Shown here: piece after piece, positions 1 to 7,379 of the stretch
Numbering within the stretch: the stretch's first letter is position 1
Layout of the letters: every line of letters begins with the position of its first letter
Assembly: GCF_008124525.1 (NCBI RefSeq)
Contig: NZ_VNHJ01000002.1
Coordinates: forward strand, 496,001-560,000
Direction: 5' to 3'
Origin: Oceanicella actignis
GTDB taxonomy: Bacteria; Pseudomonadota; Alphaproteobacteria; Rhodobacterales; Rhodobacteraceae
Length of the DNA: 64,000 nucleotides
Made by a program: the position numbers and the translations under genes
The notes under the pieces: model-generated
Told to the model about the DNA's origin: nothing
The model's input: only the letters and a program-made list of their open reading frames with translations
Database searches by the model: none

Positions 1-257
1 TCGCGCCGGGCATGTCGCGCGACTACATGGCGCGCGGGCGGCTGACGGTGAAGGGGCGCACGCGGGCGCTCGCGGCGCCGGCGACGCTTGAGCTTGACTC
101 GGGCGGCGCGCGCGCCCGCGGCCGCGCGACCTTCGATCCGCGGATCTTCGGGGTGGGCGAGGGGCCGTCGGCCGCCTTCGTCTCGATCGGCCCCGAGGTC
201 GCGGTCATCTACGACGTGCGCGCCGCGCCGGCGCCAACGCAGGAGCAGCCGCAATGA
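1..257 (+). CDS. YceI family protein, C-terminal part (partial)
   Basis: This is the 3' end of a gene that begins before the window; the frame is open from base 3 to the stop at 257. The visible part reads DYMARGRLTVKGRTR, then a GRATFDPRIFGVGEG stretch, which matches the end of the YceI lipocalin-like fold (periplasmic proteins thought to bind isoprenoid quinones or similar lipids). The stop overlaps the ATG of the next gene, a cytochrome b561, by four bases. YceI and cytochrome b561 genes are frequent partners, so the neighbour supports the call. The N-terminus and any signal peptide are outside the window. Confidence 0.75.
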   Translation, partial: APGMSRDYMARGRLTVKGRTRALAAPATLELDSGGARARGRATFDPRIFGVGEGPSAAFVSIGPEVAVIYDVRAAPAPTQEQPQ

Positions 258-829
258 CGCGACTGATCACCGACGCCGAGGGTTGGGGATTGCCGACCCG
301 CCTTCTGCACTGGAGCATGGCGGGCGTGATCCTGTTCATGCTCGGGCTTGGCTTTTACATGTCCAACGCCCCGATCGACATCTACGCGCAGTTCGCCTGG
401 GTTCAGCTGCACAAGAGCTGGGGCTTCGTCGCCTTCGCGCTGGCGGTTCTGCGCATCGCCTGGCGGCTGTTCGAGGGGCGCTCGCCCGCGCCGCCGCCGG
501 GCATGTCGCGGGCCGAGCGCGCCCTGGCCCGCGCCGGGCATCTGTCGCTCTACGCGCTGATGATCGCCATGCCGGTCACCGGGTGGCTCATGGCCTCGGC
601 CTCTCCGTTGCAGGACGCCTACGGCATCCGCAACATGGTCTTCGGCCTGTTCGAGCTGCCCGACCCCTTCCGCCCCGGCGATCAGGCGATGGCCGACGCG
701 CTGCGCAGGGCGCATTTCCTGTGCGCGCTGGCGCTGAGCGCGGTCGTCGCCGGGCACGCGGCCGCGGCGTTGCGGCATCATTTCGTGCTGCGAGACAACG
801 TGCTGCGCCGGATGCTGATCGGGCGCTGA
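254..829 (+). CDS. cytochrome b561 (membrane diheme electron-transfer protein)
   Basis: A 191-residue protein with about four hydrophobic segments and the prokaryotic cytochrome b561 pattern: PTRLLHWSMAGVI near residue 15 (haem-ligand His), HKSWG near 52, a YALMIAMPVTGWLMAS segment near 100, and AHFLCALALSAVVAGHAAAALRHHF at the end with further histidines. It would sit in the inner membrane and pass electrons between the quinone pool and a periplasmic partner. The start ATG lies inside the stop of the upstream YceI gene (ATGA), so the two are probably translated together. Length is usual for the family. Confidence 0.88.
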   Translation: MTRLITDAEGWGLPTRLLHWSMAGVILFMLGLGFYMSNAPIDIYAQFAWVQLHKSWGFVAFALAVLRIAWRLFEGRSPAPPPGMSRAERALARAGHLSLYALMIAMPVTGWLMASASPLQDAYGIRNMVFGLFELPDPFRPGDQAMADALRRAHFLCALALSAVVAGHAAAALRHHFVLRDNVLRRMLIGR

Positions 830-859
830 GCGCGGCCGCCGGGCCGAGGCGCCGCGACG

Positions 860-901
860 AAAAACGCCCCGCCGCGCCGGTGGCCGGCGAACGGCGGGGC
901 G
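860..901 (-). terminator. rho-independent terminator (minus strand)
   Basis: A perfect 10-bp GC stem pairs 865-874 (CGCCCCGCCG) with 892-901. Read on the minus strand it is followed directly by five T residues (860-864 on the plus strand are A). It lies about 175 bases downstream of the LuxR-hydrolase gene stop at 1077 and fits as its terminator. It could also stop plus-strand readthrough from cytochrome b561, but the T-run is on the minus side. Confidence 0.65.
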
Positions 902-1076
902 CCCCCCTTGTCAATCGCGTTGAGCCAAAACGAAGGTGGCTCGTCCCCCAATCGGTCCGCGCCTTTCGCCGAAGCCGTGACCCTCCGGCAGACGCCGCAA
1001 CCGATGACTGAAGGGTAGGCGATTCGTTCCAAATCTGCATACCCAAGCTGTGGTATGGAAGTTGTCATTCGGTTCA

Positions 1077-2882
1077 TCATTGCGGCGCGCGCGCATGGGC
1101 GCGCAGGTGGCGCAGCGTTTCGTGCGCCACGGGCATGGGGTGGGTCAGCGCCGCCAGCTGTCCGGCGCCCTCGATCGGGCGGACGCAGGCGTTCGGGGCC
1201 AGCGCGGCGGCGCGGCGCGCCAGCGCCAGGTCATAGGCCTGGGGCTGGTCGCCATGGATCAGCGCCACGGGAAGGGCGGTGCGCCGCCAAAGGGCGCTCC
1301 AGTCCTCGGCCGCCAGCTTGAAGTCCTGGGCGAAGCCGCGCAGATCCTGCGCCAGGACCATGTTGAAAGACACCTTCATCAGCGCCAGCGTCGCGCCCGA
1401 TTCCACCGCCGCCCGGTCGGCGGGCGCCGACGAATAGGCATGCCGGTAGAAGTCGCGCGCGCCGATCTGGCGCAGCATCTGCGCTCCGGCGCGGCACAGC
1501 AGCTGCAGCAGGCGGGGCGTTCCGCGCGCCATGATCTGGACCAGCGCCTGCCAGGGCGGCGTGTCCGCGTCGGCGGCGTTCGGCCGGTCGGGCAGAAAGC
1601 CCGAGATGAGCGCCAGCGATTCGAGCCGCTCGGGCGCGGCCTGCGCCAGCGCCGCGCCCAGCGGCGCCGCCGCGCCATGGGCGATGACGGCGAAGCGCCC
1701 CAGCCCCGCATGGTCGGCATAGCGCAAGAGCGCCTGCGCCTCGTCGGCAAGGCCCGCATCGTCCGGCAGCGGGCTGGACGCGCCGAACCCCGGGCGCGCG
1801 GGGATCCACAGGCTGCGCCCGGCGGCGGTCAGCGTCTCGAAGAACGCGTCGGGCAGGGCGAAGCCGAACAGCGAGCCGTGCAGCATCAGCGTCGGTGCCC
1901 CGTTCGGCGGCCCGATGCGGCGGTGCTCGACCTGGCGGCCGTCGGGCAGCGTCGCCAGCTCGTGCCGGGCCGGAGGGCGATAGCTGCGCCGCATGCGCGC
2001 GGCGACGGTGGCCAGCTCGGCGCGGCGGGTCTCGTCCAGGGCGCACAGGCTGGCGGCCAGGCGCACCAGGTCGAGCTGGCTGCGCGCGCCGGTCTTCTCG
2101 CGGATCGAGCGGATCTGCGTGCGCACCGTGGCCACCGAAGTGCGCCGGGCGCGCGCGATGTCGGCCGCGTCGCGGCCGCCGAGCAGGTTCTGCATGACCT
2201 CGGTCTCGGCCTCGGTCAGGCGGAACCGGGCCGTCAGCACGGCGCGCGCCTCGGGCGACAGGGTCATCTCGAAGCTTCTGAGCAGCAGCGCGGGCGCCTG
2301 CCCGGCGCGCGCCGGCATCATGGCCAGATCCGCGGGGGCGGGTTCGCCCTCGGGAGTCATCAGGCGCACGGTCAGGCGCCGGCTTGGGTCGGCGGCGGGC
2401 GGGGCGCGCATGAAGGCGCGCGCCGCCTCCCAGTCGCCGGGCGCGAAATGCGCCTCGCCCAGCTGGTCGCCTTCGGACAGGCCCAGGCGCCGCTCGGCGG
2501 CCTCGTTGGCGGCGATCACCAGCCCCGAGGGGCTGACGGCGACCGCGGGGCGGAGCTGTTCGCTGACCGCGCGGCCGAGCACGTCGCCCTGAAGCTGCCG
2601 CTCGGCGTTGACCTCGAGCACCGGCAGGGCGCGTTCCAGATGCCGTTCCAGACGCGCGTTGAGCCGCGCCGCGCGCTCGGGGCCGAGCGCCAGCACATGG
2701 CCGCCCCAGACCTCGAGCAGCCGGGCGAATTCGTGCGGATTGAGAAATGCCTGATAGGCGTGCTCGAGCACCTCGAGCGCCGCGGCCAGGATCGCGGAGT
2801 CCTCGTCGGCTGGCCGCGACGACGCGTCCCGCCGCCCGGCCGATGAACCGGGCGGCCCGTCGCCGCCTTGCTCCGTGCGCAT
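1077..2882 (-). CDS. LuxR-type HTH regulator fused to an alpha/beta-hydrolase fold
   Basis: A 601-residue protein using the ATG at 2882; an ATG at 2978 would add 32 low-complexity residues and looks less likely. Residues 30-205 look like a sensory region with a PAS-like part (LVIAANEAAERRLGLSEGD). Residues 215-275 are a LuxR/GerE helix-turn-helix (LTEAETEVMQNLLGGRDAAD, then TSVATVRTQIRSIREKTGAR). From about 310 an alpha/beta-hydrolase fold follows (LMLHGSLFGF; RPGFGASSP; GAGQLAALTHP near the end). The expected nucleophile elbow reads VIAHGAAAPLG, so the usual serine is absent. This suggests a ligand-sensing pseudo-hydrolase rather than an enzyme. It is a single gene with its own terminator. 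The signal sensed is unknown. Confidence 0.8.
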   Translation of the reverse strand: MRTEQGGDGPPGSSAGRRDASSRPADEDSAILAAALEVLEHAYQAFLNPHEFARLLEVWGGHVLALGPERAARLNARLERHLERALPVLEVNAERQLQGDVLGRAVSEQLRPAVAVSPSGLVIAANEAAERRLGLSEGDQLGEAHFAPGDWEAARAFMRAPPAADPSRRLTVRLMTPEGEPAPADLAMMPARAGQAPALLLRSFEMTLSPEARAVLTARFRLTEAETEVMQNLLGGRDAADIARARRTSVATVRTQIRSIREKTGARSQLDLVRLAASLCALDETRRAELATVAARMRRSYRPPARHELATLPDGRQVEHRRIGPPNGAPTLMLHGSLFGFALPDAFFETLTAAGRSLWIPARPGFGASSPLPDDAGLADEAQALLRYADHAGLGRFAVIAHGAAAPLGAALAQAAPERLESLALISGFLPDRPNAADADTPPWQALVQIMARGTPRLLQLLCRAGAQMLRQIGARDFYRHAYSSAPADRAAVESGATLALMKVSFNMVLAQDLRGFAQDFKLAAEDWSALWRRTALPVALIHGDQPQAYDLALARRAAALAPNACVRPIEGAGQLAALTHPMPVAHETLRHLRAHARAPQ

Positions 2883-3183
2883 ATTGCCCCCCCGGCGGCG
2901 CCGCGGGCCCTTCCCATCGGGCCCGACGGCGCACGCGCCGCTGTCGCGGCCGCCGCACGCCGCCGCGCCGACACGCAACTCATCCTCGCCTCAAAGGTTA
3001 GCCCGCGCGCGCCGAAAGGGCAATCGGCCTCCTGCGCGCCGCCGCGCCCCGCCCGCCGTCGTCCTGCTCGGGTCGCGGGTTGGGCGCGGGGTTCGGGCGC
3101 GAGGGCGCGCGCCGCCCCGGGGCCCGCGCCCCCGGTTGGGGCGCGCGCGCAGATGGCGCGCCGCCGGTCCGGCCGGGCTCGGT

Positions 3184-3225
3184 CAGGCGGACTGGGGCAG
3201 GCGGACTGGGGCAGGCGGGCTGGGG
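3184..3225. repeat. 14-bp tandem repeat, three copies
   Basis: Three adjacent copies of caggcggactgggg (the third has one change) begin at 3184, 3198 and 3212, and a partial fourth runs into the stop region of the TlpA-like gene. They lie in the gene-free stretch between the regulator start (2882) and the TlpA stop (3234). The rest of that roughly 350-base stretch is GC-rich, with no gene or clear promoter that I can support. Confidence 0.85.
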
Positions 3226-3233
3226 CAGGCGGC

Positions 3234-3830
3234 TCAGCCCGCGCCCGGGCGCGTCATCTGCGCCAGCTCGCGCAGCAGCGCGACGACCTCGGGCGCATCC
3301 CATCGCGCCTCTCCCTGAAGGCGGGCGATTTCGCGCCCCTCGCGGTCCAGGATCACCGTCACGGGAATGCCCAGAATGCCCATCTCGGGGGGCAGCGCGC
3401 CCGTTTCGTCCGCATAGGGCGCCAGCGAGTCGATCCCGTTCTGCGCGAAGAACTCGGCGGCCTTCTTGCGCCCGCGCCGCTCGACATTGACGGCGACGAC
3501 CTCGACCTCGTCGCTCGCGGCCAGGGCGCGCAGGCGGTCGAGCGAGGGCATCTCCTTGCGGCAGGGCGGGCACCAGGTGGCCCAGAAATTCACCAGCGTG
3601 ATCTTTCCGGCGAAGTCCGCGAAGGAGGCGCGCGCGCCGTCGGGCGCGGCGAACTCGGCCGTCACGGGCGGGCGCGGGCTGGCATGAAAGGCCAGGCGCG
3701 ACAGCTCGCCCCCCAGGGCCCTGGCCGCGTCTGCCATGCGGGTCTGATCGGGGCCTTGCGCCGTCGCGGGGCTGGCGAAGAGGGCCGCCGCGCCGTATAG
3801 CAGGGCCCAGGCGAATGCTTTTGCGCGCAT
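3234..3830 (-). CDS. TlpA-like thioredoxin-fold disulfide reductase
   Basis: A 198-residue exported protein. Residues 1-25 form a signal peptide ending SPATAQ. The thioredoxin fold follows with [20 protein letters not shown] at about 79-97, so the active site is C87-P-P-C90, as in the TlpA/ResA group. These proteins reduce disulfides outside the cytoplasm, for example for cytochrome c or copper-site assembly. The start has a good ribosome site (AGGAG about 8 bases upstream). It is divergent from argH with only 64 bases between the two starts, which must hold both promoters. The same tlpA/argH pairing is common in Rhodobacterales, but the specific substrate is not known. Confidence 0.88.
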   Translation of the reverse strand: MRAKAFAWALLYGAAALFASPATAQGPDQTRMADAARALGGELSRLAFHASPRPPVTAEFAAPDGARASFADFAGKITLVNFWATWCPPCRKEMPSLDRLRALAASDEVEVVAVNVERRGRKKAAEFFAQNGIDSLAPYADETGALPPEMGILGIPVTVILDREGREIARLQGEARWDAPEVVALLRELAQMTRPGAG

Positions 3831-3894
3831 CTGCGTGCTCCTGATTCATCGCGCGCCCCGACGGGGCGCAATTCGAGACGAGGACCAAGTCCCC

Positions 3895-5331
3895 ATGACC
3901 GACGACGCCGCCCGGCCCGAGACTGCCGATCGCGCCTCGAACCAGATGTGGGGAGGGCGGTTCGCCGCCGGCCCCGACGCCGTGATGGAGGCGATCAACG
4001 CCTCGATCGGCTTCGACAAGCGCCTTGCGCGGCAAGACATAGAGGGCTCGCGCGCCCACGCAAGGATGCTCGCCGATCAGGGGATTATCACGCTCGAGGA
4101 TTTCCGCGCCATCGACGAGGGGCTTCTCACGATCTTGTCAGAGATCGAGAGCGGGCGCTTCGTCTTCTCGACCGCGCTCGAGGACATCCACATGAACGTC
4201 GAGGCGCGCCTGCGCGAGCTGATCGGCGCGCCGGCCGGGCGGCTGCACACCGCGCGCTCGCGCAACGACCAGGTGGCCACGGATTTCAAGCTGTGGGTGC
4301 GCGAGCAGATCGACGCCGCCATCGGCGGGCTCGAGGCGCTGATGCGCGCGCTGCTCGACCAGGCCGAGGCGGGCGCCGACATGGTCATGCCCGGCTTCAC
4401 CCATCTGCAGACCGCCCAGCCCGTGACCTGGGGGCATCACATGATGGCCTATGTCGAGATGTTCGCCCGCGACCGCGGCCGCTTTCGCGACGCGCGCGCG
4501 CGCATGAACGAATGCCCGCTGGGGGCGGCGGCGCTGGCGGGCACCTCGTTTCCCATCGACCGTCACGCGACGGCGCGCGCGCTGGGCTTCGACCGGCCGG
4601 CGGCCAACTCGCTCGACGCCGTGTCGGACCGCGACTTCGCGCTCGAGTTCCTGGCCGCCGCGGCGATCTGCGCCACGCATCTGAGCCGCTTCGCCGAAGA
4701 GCTGGTCATCTGGTCCTCGGCGCAGTTCCGCTTCGTGACGCTGTCGGACCGCTTCTCGACCGGCTCGTCGATCATGCCGCAGAAGAAGAACCCCGACGCC
4801 GCCGAGCTGGTGCGCGCCAAGGTCGGGCGCATCAACGGCGCGCTGGTGGGCCTGCTGACGGTGATGAAGGGGCTGCCGCTGGCCTATTCCAAGGACATGC
4901 AGGAGGACAAGGAGCAGGTCTTCGACGCCGCCGACAGCCTGATGCTGGCGCTGGCGGCGATGACCGGGATGCTCGGCGACATGAAGCCCAACCCCGAGGC
5001 GCTGCGCGCGGCGGCGGCGTCGGGCTTCTCGACCGCCACCGACCTGGCCGACTGGCTGGTGCGCGAGCTGGGCCTGCCCTTCCGCGAGGCGCATCACGTC
5101 ACCGGCGCCCTGGTCAGGCTGGCCGAGGAAGAGGGCGTGGACCTGCCCGAGCTGTCGCTGGCCGACATGCACCGCATCCACACCGGCATTCACGAGGGCG
5201 TCTACGACGTGCTCAGCGTCGAGAAGTCGGTCGCCAGCCGCACCAGCTACGGCGGCGCCGCGCCCGAGCGCGTGCGCGAGCAGATCGCGCGCTGGCGCGC
5301 CGAGCTGGACGGGCGGGGCGCGGGCGCATGA
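3895..5331 (+). CDS. argH: argininosuccinate lyase
   Basis: A 478-residue enzyme that splits argininosuccinate into arginine and fumarate, the last step of arginine synthesis. The sequence starts SNQMWGGRF and carries [32 protein letters not shown] and the family signature [12 protein letters not shown] near residue 300. I chose the ATG at 3895 because the family starts shortly before the MWGGRF segment; an in-frame ATG at 3835 would add 20 residues that overlap the promoter space shared with the TlpA gene. The stop overlaps the start of the next small lipoprotein gene (ATGA), suggesting translational coupling towards lysA. Confidence 0.97.
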   Translation: MTDDAARPETADRASNQMWGGRFAAGPDAVMEAINASIGFDKRLARQDIEGSRAHARMLADQGIITLEDFRAIDEGLLTILSEIESGRFVFSTALEDIHMNVEARLRELIGAPAGRLHTARSRNDQVATDFKLWVREQIDAAIGGLEALMRALLDQAEAGADMVMPGFTHLQTAQPVTWGHHMMAYVEMFARDRGRFRDARARMNECPLGAAALAGTSFPIDRHATARALGFDRPAANSLDAVSDRDFALEFLAAAAICATHLSRFAEELVIWSSAQFRFVTLSDRFSTGSSIMPQKKNPDAAELVRAKVGRINGALVGLLTVMKGLPLAYSKDMQEDKEQVFDAADSLMLALAAMTGMLGDMKPNPEALRAAAASGFSTATDLADWLVRELGLPFREAHHVTGALVRLAEEEGVDLPELSLADMHRIHTGIHEGVYDVLSVEKSVASRTSYGGAAPERVREQIARWRAELDGRGAGA

Positions 5332-5687
5332 GGGCGCCCGCCTGCATGGGGCGCGCGGCGCGCGGCGCGGCGCTGGCGATCGGGCTGGCGGCGCTGGCGG
5401 CGGGGACGGGCTGCGGACGCAAGGGCGACCCTGCCGCGCCCGCCGCGCCCGCCGCGCCCGGCGCGGCGTCAGGGGCGGCGTCAGGGACGGCGTCGGGGGC
5501 GCAGGCCGCGCCCGGTGCGCCCGATGCGCCCGCCGCCGCGCCGCAGGGGCGCGCGCCGCTGGCCTCGGCCGGCGCCGTGTCGGCGGGCGATCTGCGCGCG
5601 CCGGCGCCGCTGACGCCGCGCGCCGCGGGCGCGGGCGACGGGATCGACCGCGCGCGTCTGCGCCAGGTTTTCGAAAGCGCCATATGA
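5328..5687 (+). CDS. small LptM-like lipoprotein
   Basis: A 119-residue protein whose ATG overlaps the argH stop. It has a hydrophobic export signal followed by [11 protein letters not shown]; Cys-Gly-x-Lys-Gly after the signal is the hallmark of the small lipoproteins found beside lysA (LPTL/LptM family, linked in Escherichia coli to maturation of the LptD outer-membrane translocon). The lipobox is imperfect (Gly at -3). The rest is a long Ala-Pro-Gly low-complexity tract, unusually extended for the family. Its location between argH and lysA is typical for alphaproteobacteria. Confidence 0.72.
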   Translation: MRAPACMGRAARGAALAIGLAALAAGTGCGRKGDPAAPAAPAAPGAASGAASGTASGAQAAPGAPDAPAAAPQGRAPLASAGAVSAGDLRAPAPLTPRAAGAGDGIDRARLRQVFESAI

Positions 5688-5730
5688 GCGCGCACGCGGC
5701 CCGTTCCCGCGCCCGCGCGGCCGTCGGCGC

Positions 5731-6051
5731 ATGAGCGCGGCGACGCTCATGCGCTGGGTCTATCTGGCGCTGGCCGCGGCGGGCGGCTGGCCCGCGGCCC
5801 GCGCGCTGGCCGCGCGGGTCTGGGCCGATCCGGCCGCCGCGCTGCGCGCCGCAGGGCAGGTCGGCCTCGCAGACCTGGCGGCGGCGGTGGCGGGGGGCGG
5901 CGTCGCGCTGATCGCGCTTGCGCTGTTCGCCGCCGCCGAGGCCGCCGCCCGCCGCAGCGCCGCGCCGCTTCTGGCCATTCCGGCGGCGCTGCTTCTGGGG
6001 CTGGGCTGCGGGCTGCCGCTGTTGTTGCATCTGCGCCTGCGCGGCCGCTGA
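5731..6051 (+). CDS. DUF2834-like small membrane protein
   Basis: A 106-residue protein with about three hydrophobic segments: an N-terminal MRWVYLALAAAGGW helix, GGVALIALALFAAAE in the middle and LLAIPAALLLGLGCGLPLLL at the end. The pattern resembles DUF2834 proteins, small inner-membrane proteins of unknown role. It sits 43 bases after the lipoprotein gene and 28 bases before lysA, so it is probably part of the argH-lysA transcription unit. Function is not known. Confidence 0.6.
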   Translation: MSAATLMRWVYLALAAAGGWPAARALAARVWADPAAALRAAGQVGLADLAAAVAGGGVALIALALFAAAEAAARRSAAPLLAIPAALLLGLGCGLPLLLHLRLRGR

Positions 6052-6079
6052 GGGCGGCGCGCGGCACGAGGGGGGACGC

Positions 6080-7348
6080 ATGGACCATTTCAACTACCGC
6101 GAGGGCGTCCTGCACGCCGAGGACGTCTCGATCCCGACCATCGCCGAGCAGGTCGGCACGCCCTTCTACGTCTATTCCACGGCCACGCTGACCCGGCATT
6201 TCAATGTCTTCGACCAGGCCTTGGCCGACCTGCCGCACCTGATCTGCTACGCGGTCAAGGCCAACGGCAACCTGGCGGTGCTGCGCACGCTGGCGCGGCT
6301 GGGCGCGGGCATGGACGTGGTCTCGGAAGGCGAGTTCCGCCGCGCCCTGGCCGCCGGCGTTCCCGGCGACAAGGTGGTGTTCTCGGGCGTCGGCAAGACC
6401 GCGGCCGAGATGCGCTTCGCCCTGGCCAACGGGGTGCGCCAGTTCAACGTCGAAAGCGCCGAGGAGCTCGAGGCGCTGGACGCCGTCGCGCGCGAGATGG
6501 GCGTGCGCGCGCCGATCGCGCTGCGCGTCAACCCGGACGTGGACGCGCGCACCCATGCCAAGATCGCCACCGGCAAGGCCGAGAACAAGTTCGGCGTGCC
6601 CATCTCGGCCGCGCGCCAGGTCTATGCCCGCGCCGCCGCCATGGAGGGGATCGAGGTGGTGGGCGTGGACGTGCATATCGGCTCGCAGCTGACCGACCTC
6701 GCCCCCTTCGAGGCCGCCTTCCGCAAGGTGGCCGAGCTGACCGAGGCCCTGCGCGCCGACGGCCACGACATCCGCCGCCTGGACCTGGGCGGGGGGCTGG
6801 GCATTCCCTACCGCCAGGCCAACGAGGCCCCGCCGCTGCCCTTCGACTACGGCGCGCTGGTGCGCCGCACGGTCGGCCATCTGGGCTGCGAGATCGAGGT
6901 CGAGCCCGGCCGCCTGATCGCCGGCAACGCCGGGCTGCTGGTCGCCTCGGTCATCTACCGCAAGCAGGGCGAGGGGCGCGAGTTCCTGATCCTCGACGCG
7001 GCCATGAACGACCTGATCCGCCCGGCGATGTATGACGCCTGGCACGACATCGCCCCGGTTATCGAGCCGGCGCCGGGCGCCGAGCGCCGCCCCGTGGACG
7101 TGGTCGGCCCGGTCTGCGAGACCGGCGACACCTTCGCCCGCGACCGCGCGCTGCCCTTCATCGGCCCGGGCGAGCTGGTGGCCTTCCGCTCGGCCGGCGC
7201 CTATGGCGCGGCGATGGCGTCGGAATACAACTCGCGCCCGCTCGTGCCCGAGGTGCTGGTGGATGGCGATCAATTCGCCGTGGTGCGCCGGCGCCCGACG
7301 TTTGAAGAAATGCTGGCGCGCGATACTATTCCCTCCTGGTTGGCCTGA
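6080..7348 (+). CDS. lysA: diaminopimelate decarboxylase
   Basis: A 422-residue PLP-dependent enzyme of the alanine-racemase-like fold that converts meso-diaminopimelate to lysine. Visible marks are FYVYSTATL near 30, the PLP-lysine segment CYAVKANGN near 55, VHIGSQLTDL near 197, the glycine-rich DLGGGLGIPY and the C-terminal GPVCETGDTFARDR segment. The ATG at 6080 follows a purine-rich site (GAGGGGGGAC). It is the last lysine/arginine gene of this run; the next gene begins 31 bases on. Confidence 0.96.
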   Translation: MDHFNYREGVLHAEDVSIPTIAEQVGTPFYVYSTATLTRHFNVFDQALADLPHLICYAVKANGNLAVLRTLARLGAGMDVVSEGEFRRALAAGVPGDKVVFSGVGKTAAEMRFALANGVRQFNVESAEELEALDAVAREMGVRAPIALRVNPDVDARTHAKIATGKAENKFGVPISAARQVYARAAAMEGIEVVGVDVHIGSQLTDLAPFEAAFRKVAELTEALRADGHDIRRLDLGGGLGIPYRQANEAPPLPFDYGALVRRTVGHLGCEIEVEPGRLIAGNAGLLVASVIYRKQGEGREFLILDAAMNDLIRPAMYDAWHDIAPVIEPAPGAERRPVDVVGPVCETGDTFARDRALPFIGPGELVAFRSAGAYGAAMASEYNSRPLVPEVLVDGDQFAVVRRRPTFEEMLARDTIPSWLA

Positions 7349-7379
7349 CGCCCCCGCGTCGGGCCGGAAAGGAGCGCCC

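Noticed and set aside
4138-6093. Very long minus-strand open frame opposite argH and lysA (and similar long frames opposite cobN, yidC and the cox genes)
   Set aside because: High GC content leaves antisense frames without stops. The translations are Arg/Gln/His-rich low complexity, while the opposite strand carries clear family motifs.
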